The notes below the pieces were generated by a model that was not told the origin of the DNA, did not search any database, and was given only the letters and a program-made list of their open reading frames with translations. 64,000 bases of DNA from Streptosporangium amethystogenes (GTDB lineage: Bacteria > Actinomycetota > Actinomycetes > Streptosporangiales > Streptosporangiaceae). The translations under genes and the position numbers were made by a program. Positions within the stretch are counted from its first letter, which is position 1. The number at the start of each line of letters is the position of its first letter. The stretch is taken from NCBI RefSeq assembly GCF_000721075.1, contig NZ_JOEQ01000019.1, forward strand, positions 62,001 through 126,000. Direction: 5' to 3'. Positions 15,856-24,176 of the stretch are shown here, piece by piece.

Positions 15856-17362
15856 ACGCGGCGGCGGCCTGTTCGACCATGAGCAGGTCGAATAGCTCGG
15901 CGTCTCGTTCGACGTAGCCGCCGGTCTCGATTCGATCGAGTGTGGCGGTGAGCCCGTCTGGGGCGATGAATCCGCAGTCCAGCAGAACCCCGCCCTGGGC
16001 GAGCATCAACCGTAGCCATGGGGTCACATGGCGAGTGATGGCCGTACGCATGAGGTCGGCGAAGTTCTCCGATACCGCCGGGTAAACCACCTCGGGGGCG
16101 AATCCGGCGCGCTCCAATCGGGCGCGGGCGAGTCGCTTGCCGCGCCGCCACTGCACCGGTAGCCATTCCCCGAACCGGATCAGCGCCGGATCGGCCAAGA
16201 GATGCATTGGCCAGCAGTTCGCCCGGAGCATCATCGGCGCCCGGTAGCCGAACGCGAGAAGGGTCATTTCGTTGACCACTGACACCGGCGGCAACCCTTC
16301 ATCAGCGGTTTCCAGTAGGGCAACGGTCTTGTTCGAAAGCCAGCCGTTCACGTCCCGGCCGTGGCCGATTGGCAGTCGTTCCCGTTCGCTGGAGGACAGG
16401 GCAAGCATCTCGTCACCGCCGATCCCCGACCACACCGTTGCCTGCCGTCCGGCGGCGGCAGCGTGCAGCATTGCCGTGGTGGCCTCGGTGTAGGGCTCTT
16501 CATAGGGGCTGACTGTCTGCCTGGTTGCGCGGATTCCCTTCGGGTGCATCGGCGGTAGCGCTGCGACTGTCACGTCTTGGGCGAATCGGCCGGTTATCAG
16601 TGCATCGCGGCGGTATGCCTGCTGCTTGCCAATCAGGCCAGGAAGCAGCATTCCGGCGGCGGTTAACCGGCCTGGATGCCGGGCGGTCAGAGATAGGGCG
16701 ACCTGGGCCGAATCCGCGCCGCCGGATACCTCGACCAACACCGCGTCCGGATCGTAGACGCGATGCTCGATCGCCTCGCTGAGAAGCTGGTCGAATGCGG
16801 CGATCACGTCGGCGTCCGGCTGGACTTCACGTGGCGTGTAGTGAACTCCGTCATCCGGGAAGAGCAGGTGAAACCTGCTGTGCTCGATGGTGAGAGTTGC
16901 GCGCTCGGTCAGTCGGACGACGTCGTCTAGGAAAGTTGCGGGCGTGTAGCGCAGCCACAAGGCGAGCAGTCGCGCCACCTCCACCTCATTCAAACGGTCA
17001 GACGGGGTGCGGCCTCGTAGGTCGTTCAGGTCCCATGAGGCGTGAATTACGCCGGTCCCGTCCACGGTCGTATACAGCGGGACGACGACCGATGCACCGG
17101 TCTGGATGGCCACACGCCCGGACGGGGTTGTAGAAACCATGATGATCGGGCCGTCCCATGCCTCTGGGGTGATAACCGTAGGAGGGCTACCGGTGCGGCG
17201 TTCACGGATGACGATCGTTGTTCTCTCGGGTCCGGTGTAAAGGTGGTGCTCCAGTGCAGGGTGAGTGAACGGAGCCAGCCACGACCTTCCAGCGACGTAG
17301 CGGTCACCGTTCCAGCGCCATCCCTGGATGAGATCAGCGGGGTTGATACACAAGGTCAACAT
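15848..17362 (-). CDS. Asparagine-synthase-like (macrolactam-cyclase-type) enzyme
   Basis: A 504-residue ATP-dependent amide-forming enzyme. The PP-loop VEVSGGADSAQVALSL sits near residue 213 and the conserved WSGIGGDEMLAL near 310, as in AsnB and lasso-peptide cyclases; each adenylates a carboxylate. The N-terminus lacks the catalytic Cys2 of a glutaminase (it begins MLTLCINPADLIQGW), so ammonia from glutamine is unlikely and an amine on a peptide is a better nucleophile. ATG 17362 follows GGGAAGG; ATG 17404 is possible. It is last in a minus-strand operon after a zinc-finger peptide and two short paralogous peptides, its likely substrates. No lasso B protein is present in the element. Confidence 0.85.
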   Translation of the reverse strand: MLTLCINPADLIQGWRWNGDRYVAGRSWLAPFTHPALEHHLYTGPERTTIVIRERRTGSPPTVITPEAWDGPIIMVSTTPSGRVAIQTGASVVVPLYTTVDGTGVIHASWDLNDLRGRTPSDRLNEVEVARLLALWLRYTPATFLDDVVRLTERATLTIEHSRFHLLFPDDGVHYTPREVQPDADVIAAFDQLLSEAIEHRVYDPDAVLVEVSGGADSAQVALSLTARHPGRLTAAGMLLPGLIGKQQAYRRDALITGRFAQDVTVAALPPMHPKGIRATRQTVSPYEEPYTEATTAMLHAAAAGRQATVWSGIGGDEMLALSSSERERLPIGHGRDVNGWLSNKTVALLETADEGLPPVSVVNEMTLLAFGYRAPMMLRANCWPMHLLADPALIRFGEWLPVQWRRGKRLARARLERAGFAPEVVYPAVSENFADLMRTAITRHVTPWLRLMLAQGGVLLDCGFIAPDGLTATLDRIETGGYVERDAELFDLLMVEQAAAAFR

Positions 17363-17442
17363 GACAGGGCCTTCCCATGCGAAAGGCGGGGTCTCGGCGA
17401 ACATGTCCTCTTGCGGACTCCTGCCGCCGAGACCCCACCGGA

Positions 17443-17574
17443 TCAGGTGATGATTTCGTCCTGTGTGTGGGCCGTGTCGCTGGAGCCCGCCTTCTTCTTG
17501 TAGTCGTGCCGCTCGACCAGGGATACCGCCCTGACGAGTGGCGCACCCTGGAATATGTGGTTCATCGTGTTCAT
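17443..17574 (-). CDS. Putative precursor peptide A, 43 aa
   Basis: A short gene with a perfect GGAGGTGA ribosome site 6 bases before ATG 17574. It encodes a leader-like half (MNTMNHIFQGAPLVRAVSLV) and a polar half with YKKKAGSSDTAHTQDEIIT. It aligns without gaps to the neighbouring peptide, 21 of 40 positions identical, most in the C-terminal half (KK, AG, SDTAHT, DE). Conserved leader-side residues are MN, F, P, AV, L, ER. The pattern of variable leader, fixed tail and a downstream carboxylate-activating enzyme suggests a RiPP precursor with conserved Lys, Asp and Glu as crosslink candidates. Function is inferred from context only. Confidence 0.72.
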   Translation of the reverse strand: MNTMNHIFQGAPLVRAVSLVERHDYKKKAGSSDTAHTQDEIIT

Positions 17575-17588
17575 CCGATTCACCTCCT

Positions 17589-17711
17589 TCATTCGTCCTT
17601 GGTGTGGGCCGTGTCGCTCGTACCCGCGAACTTCTTGTGTTCGTACCGCTCGGCCAGCGGAACGGCCATGCTGCGGGGCACACTGCGGAACACGTCGTTC
17701 ATTGCACTCAC
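17589..17711 (-). CDS. Putative precursor peptide B, 40 aa
   Basis: Paralog of peptide A, starting at GTG 17711 eight bases after GGGAGG; ATG 17702 is an internal alternative. It ends HKKFAGTSDTAHTKDE immediately before TGA, so it lacks the IIT extension of A. Fourteen bases separate it from the start of A. Two tandem diverged copies with strong ribosome sites argue that both are expressed, like two-precursor RiPP clusters. No Cys is present in either, so thioether chemistry is excluded; amide or ester chemistry on Lys, Ser, Thr, Asp or Glu remains possible. Confidence 0.72.
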   Translation of the reverse strand: MSAMNDVFRSVPRSMAVPLAERYEHKKFAGTSDTAHTKDE

Positions 17712-17744
17712 CCGGTTTTCCTCCCTACTGGTGAGGCTCACCGG

Positions 17745-17945
17745 CTACCTGCTGCCAGAGCCTCCGCAGGCCGGGCAGGTCTTCAGGCCCTGATTCGTGG
17801 AGACGGTTCCGGCCCCGCCGCAGGTCCTACAGAGGCCGCCTGCCTGAATCAGCCTCGGCGGGCTCTCCTGCCGTGCCGGTCTGGTCGATGCGGGTCGGGT
17901 CTGTTCCTGCGTTCGGGGCCTCTGCTGCATCGTGGGGATCGTCAC
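17745..17945 (-). CDS. Small protein with DnaJ-type CxxCxGxG zinc finger, 66 aa
   Basis: GTG 17945 follows GAAGGAGG with 8-base spacing. The N-terminal 36 residues are a disordered, Arg/Pro/Gln-rich tail. The C-terminus has two DnaJ cysteine-rich motifs, CRTCGGAG and CPACGGSG, 18 residues apart, enough to bind one Zn2+ and contact unfolded peptide. As first gene of the operon, it may chaperone the short peptides or stabilise the complex with the asparagine-synthase-like enzyme (inference). It is divergent from the XRE-TPR regulator, with about 145 bp between the starts for the shared promoter. Confidence 0.72.
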   Translation of the reverse strand: MTIPTMQQRPRTQEQTRPASTRPARQESPPRLIQAGGLCRTCGGAGTVSTNQGLKTCPACGGSGSR

Positions 17946-18090
17946 CGTTGCGCCTCCTTCGGCTGTGGTCTGCGGTGTTGAGGCGATCGTGGCGAGTGGG
18001 AATGTTGCGGCGGTATTGGTAGCTGGGTGGCCGTGGGTTGCGGGAAAGACGCAACTTCACGGGGCGCTTGTCCGCTGTTACGGTCGAGGT

Positions 18091-19431
18091 GTGGCCCCCC
18101 ACCCGCGTGCGCAGATCGTTGATCGGCTCCGGAAGACAGCGGCCGATCGGCAGTGGTCGTCATGGCGACTGACCAGTGAAATTCAGCAGCAGGCGGACAC
18201 TCCGACACTGCTCATGGCGTGGCGTCTGGCGATGGGGGTAACTCAAGAACAGGTGTGTCAGGGCTTGCAGGGCTTGGCTTCAGACGATGGACAGTCATGC
18301 GCCGTCTCTTGCCAGCAGCTCTCTCGGTGGGAACACGGCAAAGAACGTCCCGGCCCGTTCTACCGGCGGCTCCTGACCCGCTGGTATCGCACCAATGTGG
18401 ACCGTCTTGGTCTCGGCGACGACCCCGTCAGCACCTACCCGGCGTACGCCGAGTCTGAGGAGGACCCTTTGAAGCGACGCACGTTCCTGGGCCTTGCAGC
18501 AGCAGCCCCAATGATCACCTTGGAGGACGTCCGCAAAGGGCTCGACAGTCACCTTGGCGTCACCATCAGCACCGCCGACGTGGATCACTGGCATGACGTC
18601 GTTATTGGTCATGCCAGCACCTACGGCCACACTTCACCGGCTGAACTACTGACCGGCCTCACTCCGGACATGGCCGCGCTCGCCGAACTATGCCGAACCC
18701 ATCCTCATCAGCGGGACCTGCATGTCACCGCGGCTCGCCTTGCGGGATTGATCGGGGCGGCACATACCGACCTGGGCCACGACCGAGATGCCCGCGAATG
18801 GCTCCACACCGCTGCCCGTCTGGCTGACCTGTCAGGCGACAACGAGACTTCCGCCTGGATCGTCATGGCCCAAGCCATGACCGCGTTGTACTCACCGCAA
18901 CTCGCTCATGTGATCGCAATCGCCGATCGGGCTGCCCCTGCCATCCGGGAGGCTGGACCCGGTGCGGCGCAACTGGCTGGGCTCGTCGCTCGCGCCCATG
19001 CCCAACTCGGCCGCCATACTGAAGCAAGGCAAGCCCTACGTCAGGCGCAGACGCTTGCCGACAAGCTCACCCCAGCTCAACAGCATGAGACGTTCTTTGG
19101 GTTTCCTCGCCGTGAGCTGGCCATGTACACCAGCCAAGTTCTCACCGTGACCGATTCGGCTGATGCGTGGGACGCCCAGCAAATCGCCTTGAATGGCTAT
19201 CCCGATGACGATCCGATGGACCGGCCGCTCATCCTCCTAGACCGGGCACGGTTCCTCATTGCTCGTGACGAGATCGACGCCGCCGCCGACACAGCAGCCG
19301 GAGCGATTACCAGCCTTACGGCGCATCAGCGGGTTCCATTGCTCCTGACACAAGCCGCCGCCATCGGCGATCTCCTCGCCCAAGCAGACGCGCGCGTTGC
19401 CGCTAACTACATCGAACGGATCGCTGCGTGA
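18091..19431 (+). CDS. XRE-type regulator with TPR-like C-terminal domain
   Basis: About 446 residues from GTG 18091 (the frame is open to 17932). An N-terminal helix-turn-helix (AWRLAMGVTQEQVCQGL ... LSRWEHGKERPGPFYRRLLTRWY, residues about 40-90) is followed by a long helical, TPR-like region with repeated alanine-rich helix pairs such as LAGLIGAAHTDLGHDRDAREWL and LVARAHAQLGRHTEARQALR. This architecture is common in actinomycete regulators that may sense peptides. It is divergent from the zinc-finger/peptide/asparagine-synthase operon and is its probable regulator, with the peptide as a possible ligand (inference). Confidence 0.82.
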   Translation: MAPHPRAQIVDRLRKTAADRQWSSWRLTSEIQQQADTPTLLMAWRLAMGVTQEQVCQGLQGLASDDGQSCAVSCQQLSRWEHGKERPGPFYRRLLTRWYRTNVDRLGLGDDPVSTYPAYAESEEDPLKRRTFLGLAAAAPMITLEDVRKGLDSHLGVTISTADVDHWHDVVIGHASTYGHTSPAELLTGLTPDMAALAELCRTHPHQRDLHVTAARLAGLIGAAHTDLGHDRDAREWLHTAARLADLSGDNETSAWIVMAQAMTALYSPQLAHVIAIADRAAPAIREAGPGAAQLAGLVARAHAQLGRHTEARQALRQAQTLADKLTPAQQHETFFGFPRRELAMYTSQVLTVTDSADAWDAQQIALNGYPDDDPMDRPLILLDRARFLIARDEIDAAADTAAGAITSLTAHQRVPLLLTQAAAIGDLLAQADARVAANYIERIAA

Positions 19432-19847
19432 CTTGGTGATGGGTACCTGCGCTGGGTAGAGCAACCATGCGCTACGGACAGGAGCCTGTACGGGAGCGGT
19501 GGGGCCGGCGGAATGCCGAAGGCACCCGTAGGGCGACCGCAAGGGAGTTCGGCCGGCGCCAACGCGGCGGAAAGACGAATGCATCTGAGAGAACGGCACG
19601 GCCCCGCCTGGATGGTGACGCTTTCGGGGAGTAAGCATCGTTCCCGGCGGCGGCGCGTCCCCCGGTAGGCGGGCGCGTTCGGTGCGGCGGTGGGCTGGTG
19701 CGGTGGGCGGCGGGGTCTGCCCGTCCCCGGTGGGCGGGCGCGGGGCGGGACCGGCGGCCACGCCGCATGCCCGGCCTCGATGTCCGTCCGGCGGGGGCGG
19801 GCATGCCCCGCCGGGCGGCGGCGCGGAGCGCTGCCGCCTGCTTGACC

Positions 19848-19860
19848 TTAATAAGATTAA
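19848..19860. repeat. AT-rich palindrome TTAAT-AAG-ATTAA
   Basis: A perfect 5-base inverted repeat around AAG in an otherwise extremely GC-rich stretch. It is preceded by CTTGACC, a -35-like hexamer at 19,842. It may be a promoter, an operator or part of a replication origin; sequence alone does not decide. Confidence 0.4.
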
Positions 19861-19996
19861 TTCGGCAACTTGGCATGGCTTCGCGTGGACCCTTTTCGGT
19901 CGTGTTGTGACCTAGAACACACCCGAGATGCCCTATTAGTAGGGCTTTGGGATGAGTGCTGGTGAGGCTGATATCCAGTGGTGCGCGTGGTCCGTG

Positions 19997-20025
19997 AAGC
20001 GCTGACAGAGACGGTCAAAGCGCTT
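19997..20025 (+). terminator. Hairpin ahead of the replication/transfer operon
   Basis: AAGCGCTGAC pairs with GTCAAAGCGCTT, with two unpaired A residues in the right arm, and TTTT ends the stem. It lies 110 bp before the Pra-like start, so it could stop read-through from the left cargo or act as an attenuator. Confidence 0.45.
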
Positions 20026-20137
20026 TTGGGTGTCCGTAAAGGGCGCATAAAGAGTGTTTGTCCGCTGTGGGAGGAACGCGGAATAGGGGTCGCCCGTTGG
20101 TCAATTCACAAGCGCCACCGAACAAGGGAGTGTGGAA

Positions 20138-20569
20138 TTGGCACTACAGGGAGGACGCATCCCTGTACGGTTCGAAGATCTTTTCCCGTATGGCTGTTAT
20201 GCCTCGGGTGAAGTGACAGCGGTTGCGGACTTTGAGGCGTCTACGCCCACACGACCAGTCCAGCAGCGCGACAAGGAGACGGGGCTGCCGATCTGGGCGG
20301 TCTCGGTGCTGGATGCGGACCCGTCCGCCAGGGCCGCGAACAAGTCCATGCAGATCAAGATCAGTGCGGCGGAAATGCCGGTGCTGCCTGAGCTGCCTGC
20401 GGAGTTGGCGGCTGTCGGTGTTCCGTTCGTGCCTTTGGTGCTGGACGGGCTGACGATCACACCGTGGCTCAACGGTAACAAGATCGCACTGTCCTATCGT
20501 GCGACGGCGATTCGCGCGGTCCCTATGCCTGTCAAGGCCACGAAGGGACGCGACCCCATTAACCCGTAG
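20138..20569 (+). CDS. Pra-like AICE protein (replication/integration/excision activator type)
   Basis: 143 residues, beginning LALQGGRIPVRFEDLFPYG if the TTG at 20138 is used; GGGAG lies 7 bases upstream, while GTG 20132 sits too close to it. The body carries SGEVTAVADFE, WAVSVLDADPSARA and LPELPAELAAVGVPF. This N-terminal pattern is typical of the small proteins encoded first in AICE replication/transfer operons and often named after Pra of pSAM2. I assign it by resemblance and position, not by a catalytic motif. No membrane segment. The traB-like gene begins 131 bp downstream. Confidence 0.65.
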   Translation: MALQGGRIPVRFEDLFPYGCYASGEVTAVADFEASTPTRPVQQRDKETGLPIWAVSVLDADPSARAANKSMQIKISAAEMPVLPELPAELAAVGVPFVPLVLDGLTITPWLNGNKIALSYRATAIRAVPMPVKATKGRDPINP

Positions 20570-20700
20570 GCGGGTTAGGCGGGGGCTGCTGACTGTTGCT
20601 CGTCGGCGGCTCCCGCCTTATCGGCGTTCCCGATCACCTTCTGTCGCTATTTGCGACCTTTCTCGTCGTCATTCGCGGTTTTCAGAGAGGCGGTTAGTTC

Positions 20701-22137
20701 GTGCTGCGTAAATTGCCGGGCTCGGAAACGGTGGGCCTGGTCTCGACCACTCCGGAGACGGCGGTGGTGTTCGCGCCGACCGTGGTTCGTACTCCGGCGG
20801 TCGTGACGCTGCTCATCTTGGGGTGGCGTCTGGTGGTGGGGGTGGTGCATCTGGTGGTGCGTCATCCGGTCGCGTGCTCGCTGGTGGGGTTGGCGTCGGG
20901 GATGGTTTATGCGCTGGGCTGGCGGCTGGCGCTGATCGTCGTGGGGTCGATCGTCTGCGCGGTGAGCACGTGGGCGGGGTTGTGGCCTGCGTTGGGGATG
21001 CGGGTGCTGGGCTGGCCGTTGGTGGCGTGGTGGCGGTGGGTGTGGGTCTACCGTCGCCGGTGGCGGTCGGTGCTGGCGGTGTCGGGTCTGAGTCGGTCGA
21101 TCACCGGGCGGACGTGGACGCCGGGGCTGTTGCGGGTGCGCTGCTCGTCGTGGGCTGATGCGGTGACGGTGCGGATGCTGGCGGGGCAGAGTGATGAGGA
21201 CTGGGCGGATCGGGCGGCTAATCTCGCGCATGGCTTCGGCTCGACCTGGTGTCGCGTCTCGTCGCCTCGACCGGGGTGGGTGACGTTGACCTTCCCTCGG
21301 CGTGATCCGCTGGCTGAGCCGTTGCAGGCGCGGCCGATACCGCGTCGGCCGGTGGTGGGGTCGGTGGAGATCGGCGCCTGTGAGGACGGCACCCCGTACC
21401 GGCTCAAGGTGCATGGGACACATGTGCTGATCGCGGGGGCGACGGGCGCGGGTAAGGGCTCGTGGCTGTGGGGCACGGTGCGGGGGCTGCTGCCCGCGCT
21501 GGATGTGGGGCTGGCGCAGGTGTGGGGGCTGGACCCCAAACGAATGGAGTTGTCCTTCGGTAAGGCGCTGCTGAATGAGTACGCCGCGACGCCGGAGGAG
21601 TGCGCGGAGCTGCTGGAACGCGCGGTTGAGGTGATGCAGGAGCGGGCGGACCGCTACGCCGGGGTACAGCGCTCCCACCTGCCCACGCTCGATGACCCGT
21701 TCATCCTCGTCTTGGTCGATGAGGTGGCGTTCCTGACGGCGTATCAGCCGGACAGGGGTCTTAAGGCGCGGATCATGGCGGCGCTGGCGACGCTGACCAC
21801 ACAGGGTCGCGCGGTGGGCATCGGGGTGATGGCGGCACTCCAGGACCCGCGCAAGGAAGTGATGAACATCCGCAACCTGTTCCCCGACAAGATCGCGCTT
21901 CGGCTGGATGAGGCCGAACAGGTGGACATGGTTCTGGGGGATGGGGCTCGGGAGCGGGGCGCGCTGGCCGACCAGATCGCCCGTGATCCGGCAGACCCCT
22001 CGGTCGGTGCGGGGACGGCGTTCGTGCGGCTGGAGACCTCGCCGGAACCGTTGCGGGTGCGGGCGGCATACGTCAGCGATGACGACATCAAGCAAATGAT
22101 CATGCGGTATTCGGACGTACGGGAGGCATGGCTGTGA
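20701..22137 (+). CDS. FtsK/SpoIIIE-type DNA translocase (TraB-like transfer protein)
   Basis: 478 residues from a GTG. Residues 30-110 hold two to four hydrophobic membrane segments. The motor domain has Walker A LIAGATGAGKGSWLWG near 242-257 and Walker B FILVLVDEVAFLTAY near 336, followed by LTTQGRAVGIGVMAALQ. Actinomycete elements transfer double-stranded DNA between mycelia through a single such hexameric pump. The stop overlaps the start of the zinc-ribbon gene. It is the transfer function of the element. Confidence 0.9.
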   Translation: MLRKLPGSETVGLVSTTPETAVVFAPTVVRTPAVVTLLILGWRLVVGVVHLVVRHPVACSLVGLASGMVYALGWRLALIVVGSIVCAVSTWAGLWPALGMRVLGWPLVAWWRWVWVYRRRWRSVLAVSGLSRSITGRTWTPGLLRVRCSSWADAVTVRMLAGQSDEDWADRAANLAHGFGSTWCRVSSPRPGWVTLTFPRRDPLAEPLQARPIPRRPVVGSVEIGACEDGTPYRLKVHGTHVLIAGATGAGKGSWLWGTVRGLLPALDVGLAQVWGLDPKRMELSFGKALLNEYAATPEECAELLERAVEVMQERADRYAGVQRSHLPTLDDPFILVLVDEVAFLTAYQPDRGLKARIMAALATLTTQGRAVGIGVMAALQDPRKEVMNIRNLFPDKIALRLDEAEQVDMVLGDGARERGALADQIARDPADPSVGAGTAFVRLETSPEPLRVRAAYVSDDDIKQMIMRYSDVREAWL

Positions 22138-22340
22138 GAGGGCTGAGCGGTTATCTGGCTGAGCTGGGGTGCGCGGTGTGCGGGGCGGTGGGTCAGATCT
22201 TCGTGGACATCGTGCGGGGGGTGGCCGAATGCCGTGGCTGCGGTCAGCAGGCGGTCCTTTACCCGATGGAGTACGAGCACGCGGAGGACGGGGCGGAGAT
22301 GGCGGGTGAGTACGACGAGTACGAGGGGTGGGCCGTTTGA
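22128..22340 (+). CDS. Small zinc-ribbon protein, 70 aa
   Basis: Starts at ATG 22128 inside the end of the traB-like gene, with GGAGG just upstream. Two CxxC knuckles, CAVCG and CRGCG, 20 residues apart, form a probable zinc ribbon; the tail is strongly acidic (EYEHAEDGAEMAGEYDEYE). Its stop overlaps the initiator start. Such ribbons between transfer and replication genes may bind DNA or a Rep/Tra partner; the role is unknown. Confidence 0.75.
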   Translation: MAVRGLSGYLAELGCAVCGAVGQIFVDIVRGVAECRGCGQQAVLYPMEYEHAEDGAEMAGEYDEYEGWAV

Positions 22341-24028
22341 CGGAGGTCTCTCAGCCGGGGGCGGTATCGCGGGCGCTGCGGATGGCCCAAACCCTCGCGA
22401 CAGAGGTGGTCGAACAGGTCGCGATCGAGAACGGGGTGTGCCTGCACAGCATCCCTATGCGGGTGACGGACACGCACAGCAGCTCGGCGGAGATCGTGAA
22501 CCTGCCGTGCGGCTCGACGCAGGAAAGCAAGTGCCCGCCGTGTGCGCGGCGGGCGAAAGCGTTGCGGGCGGTGCAGTGCCGGGAGGGCTGGCACATGGAA
22601 GCCGAACCGGTCCGGGCTCCTGCGGAAGCGACGGAGGAACAGCGTCGCCTGGTGATGGTGCGGGCGCAGTGGGAGGCGTGGCGGGCTGAGGCGGCGGAGC
22701 TGGGCGAGAGCACCGACGCTATCGGCCTGGCGATAGCTGATCTGGATGCGGAGATCGAGCGGTCCGGGCTCGGGGGTGACGTGCTGGGGCGGGCCGTGCC
22801 GGTCAAGCGGACACGATCGACTCGGCGTCGTCAGGACGCGCCGGACCTGCCTCGTCGGCAGCGAAGCTCCTCGACGGTGGGGCGGACTTACGCGGCGCCG
22901 GACGGGCGGGCCTACAGGCCGTCGATGTTCGTCACGCTGACGCTGCCCTCTTACGGCAGGGTGCGCAACGGCGTTCCGATCGATCCGGGCACCTACGACT
23001 ACCGGCGGGCGGCACGGGATGCGATCCACTTTTCCAAGCTGGTGGATCGGTTCGTGCAGAACCTGCGGCGGGTGGCGGGGTTCGACGTGCAGTACTTCGC
23101 CTCCGTGGAGCCGCAACGGCGGTTGGCGGTACATCTGCATATGGCGGTGCGGGGCACGGTGAGCCGGGCGGATCTGCGGGCGGTGGTGGCTGCCACGTAT
23201 CACCAAGTGTGGTGGCCGCCGTGTGATGAGGTGCGCTATCCGGCGGGGTGCCTGCCGGTCTGGGTGGCGGGCGACGGCGAAGACGGTGAGGGCGGGTACG
23301 TGGACCCGTCCACGGGTGAGGTGCTGCCGTCGTGGGATGAGGCGCTGGCCCGGCTGGATGCCGATGATGAGGCGACTCCGCTGCACGTGGCGCGTTTCGG
23401 CGACCAGATGGACATGCAAGGGGTGTTGGCGGGGACGCCGGATGCTGACCAGCGCATCCGCTACTTGGCCAAGTACCTGACCAAGAGTCTCGGCGGGGGC
23501 ATCGGGGCGGAGGATCACGCGCGGGCGGCGCACGCGGCGCGGCTGGTCGAAGCGCTGAGGTATGAGCCGTGTTCTGCGGCGTGTGCGAACTGGTTGCGGT
23601 TCGGTGTGCAGCCGAAGGGGGCTAAGGCGGGCATGGTGCCGGGCCGGTGCCGGGGCAAGGCGCACAAGCCCGAACACCTGGGGTACGGCGGGCGGCGGGT
23701 GCTGGTCTCGCGTAAGTGGTCGAACAAGTCGCTGGGTGAGCATCGACAGGATCGGCGGGCCTGGGTGCTGGAAGTGCTGGGCCTGGCCGGTGAGGACGGC
23801 GGGGTGCGGGAGGTGGGCCGCTACATCTGGCGTCCGGTCCCGGTGGGGGATGTCTCCTTGCCGACACGACGGGTGCGGTTGCTGCGGGAGGTGGCTCGGG
23901 CGCAGGCGTGGCGGGCGCATCTGGCGGAGTTGCAGGCGCGGGCAAGAGAGGTCGATCTGCCTCCTGAGCTGGGGGAAGACCAAATGATCATGGCGTCGGC
24001 CGGCTGCGGGTCGGCGAAGATCGTTTAG
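22337..24028 (+). CDS. RepSA-type replication initiator (HUH)
   Basis: About 563 residues. An N-terminal CxxC region (SKCPPCARRAKALR near residue 60) precedes SMFVTLTLPSYG near 195 and RRLAVHLHMAVRG near 259, which matches the HUH (His-hydrophobic-His) metal site of rolling-circle initiators; YLAKYLTKSLGG near 376 holds candidate catalytic tyrosines. This is the pSAM2/pIJ101-like initiator that nicks the element's double-strand origin. I favour TTG 22337, which overlaps the previous stop; GTG 22328 is possible. A short membrane-protein run follows after 148 bp. Confidence 0.87.
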   Translation: MTEVSQPGAVSRALRMAQTLATEVVEQVAIENGVCLHSIPMRVTDTHSSSAEIVNLPCGSTQESKCPPCARRAKALRAVQCREGWHMEAEPVRAPAEATEEQRRLVMVRAQWEAWRAEAAELGESTDAIGLAIADLDAEIERSGLGGDVLGRAVPVKRTRSTRRRQDAPDLPRRQRSSSTVGRTYAAPDGRAYRPSMFVTLTLPSYGRVRNGVPIDPGTYDYRRAARDAIHFSKLVDRFVQNLRRVAGFDVQYFASVEPQRRLAVHLHMAVRGTVSRADLRAVVAATYHQVWWPPCDEVRYPAGCLPVWVAGDGEDGEGGYVDPSTGEVLPSWDEALARLDADDEATPLHVARFGDQMDMQGVLAGTPDADQRIRYLAKYLTKSLGGGIGAEDHARAAHAARLVEALRYEPCSAACANWLRFGVQPKGAKAGMVPGRCRGKAHKPEHLGYGGRRVLVSRKWSNKSLGEHRQDRRAWVLEVLGLAGEDGGVREVGRYIWRPVPVGDVSLPTRRVRLLREVARAQAWRAHLAELQARAREVDLPPELGEDQMIMASAGCGSAKIV

Positions 24029-24176
24029 CGGTGAGGGTCGCCGGGCGGAGAGGGCGTGCGAAGCGCCTTTGATGACGGAGGAACGGGAAATGTGAATGTC
24101 CCGATAGGGGGGCGAAAAGTCGGGGCCGGAACGGTAAATGTGGCAATGGGTTATGAGTCAGGGAGGAAGGTAGCGA

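Larger units (their letters stand above)
19432..20137. other. 706 bp non-coding region upstream of the replication/transfer operon
   Basis: No convincing gene. The first 400 bp are very G-rich with direct GGGCGGGCG-like runs. An abrupt AT-rich island follows at 19,840-19,870 with TTAAT-AAG-ATTAA, then CCCTA-TTAG-TAGGG at 19,930-19,943 and a longer hairpin at 19,997-20,025. The base-composition jump and the stacked palindromes just ahead of the pra-traB-rep operon make it a candidate promoter region or origin. Confidence 0.5.

Noticed and set aside
15848..17711. Classical lasso peptide cluster
   Set aside because: The cyclase-like enzyme is present, but no B-type transglutaminase/RRE protein and no peptide ring spacing of 7-9 residues after a clear leader end.
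22259..23983. 574-codon minus-strand open frame
   Set aside because: Shadow of the replication initiator, which has HUH and CxxC motifs in the sense frame.
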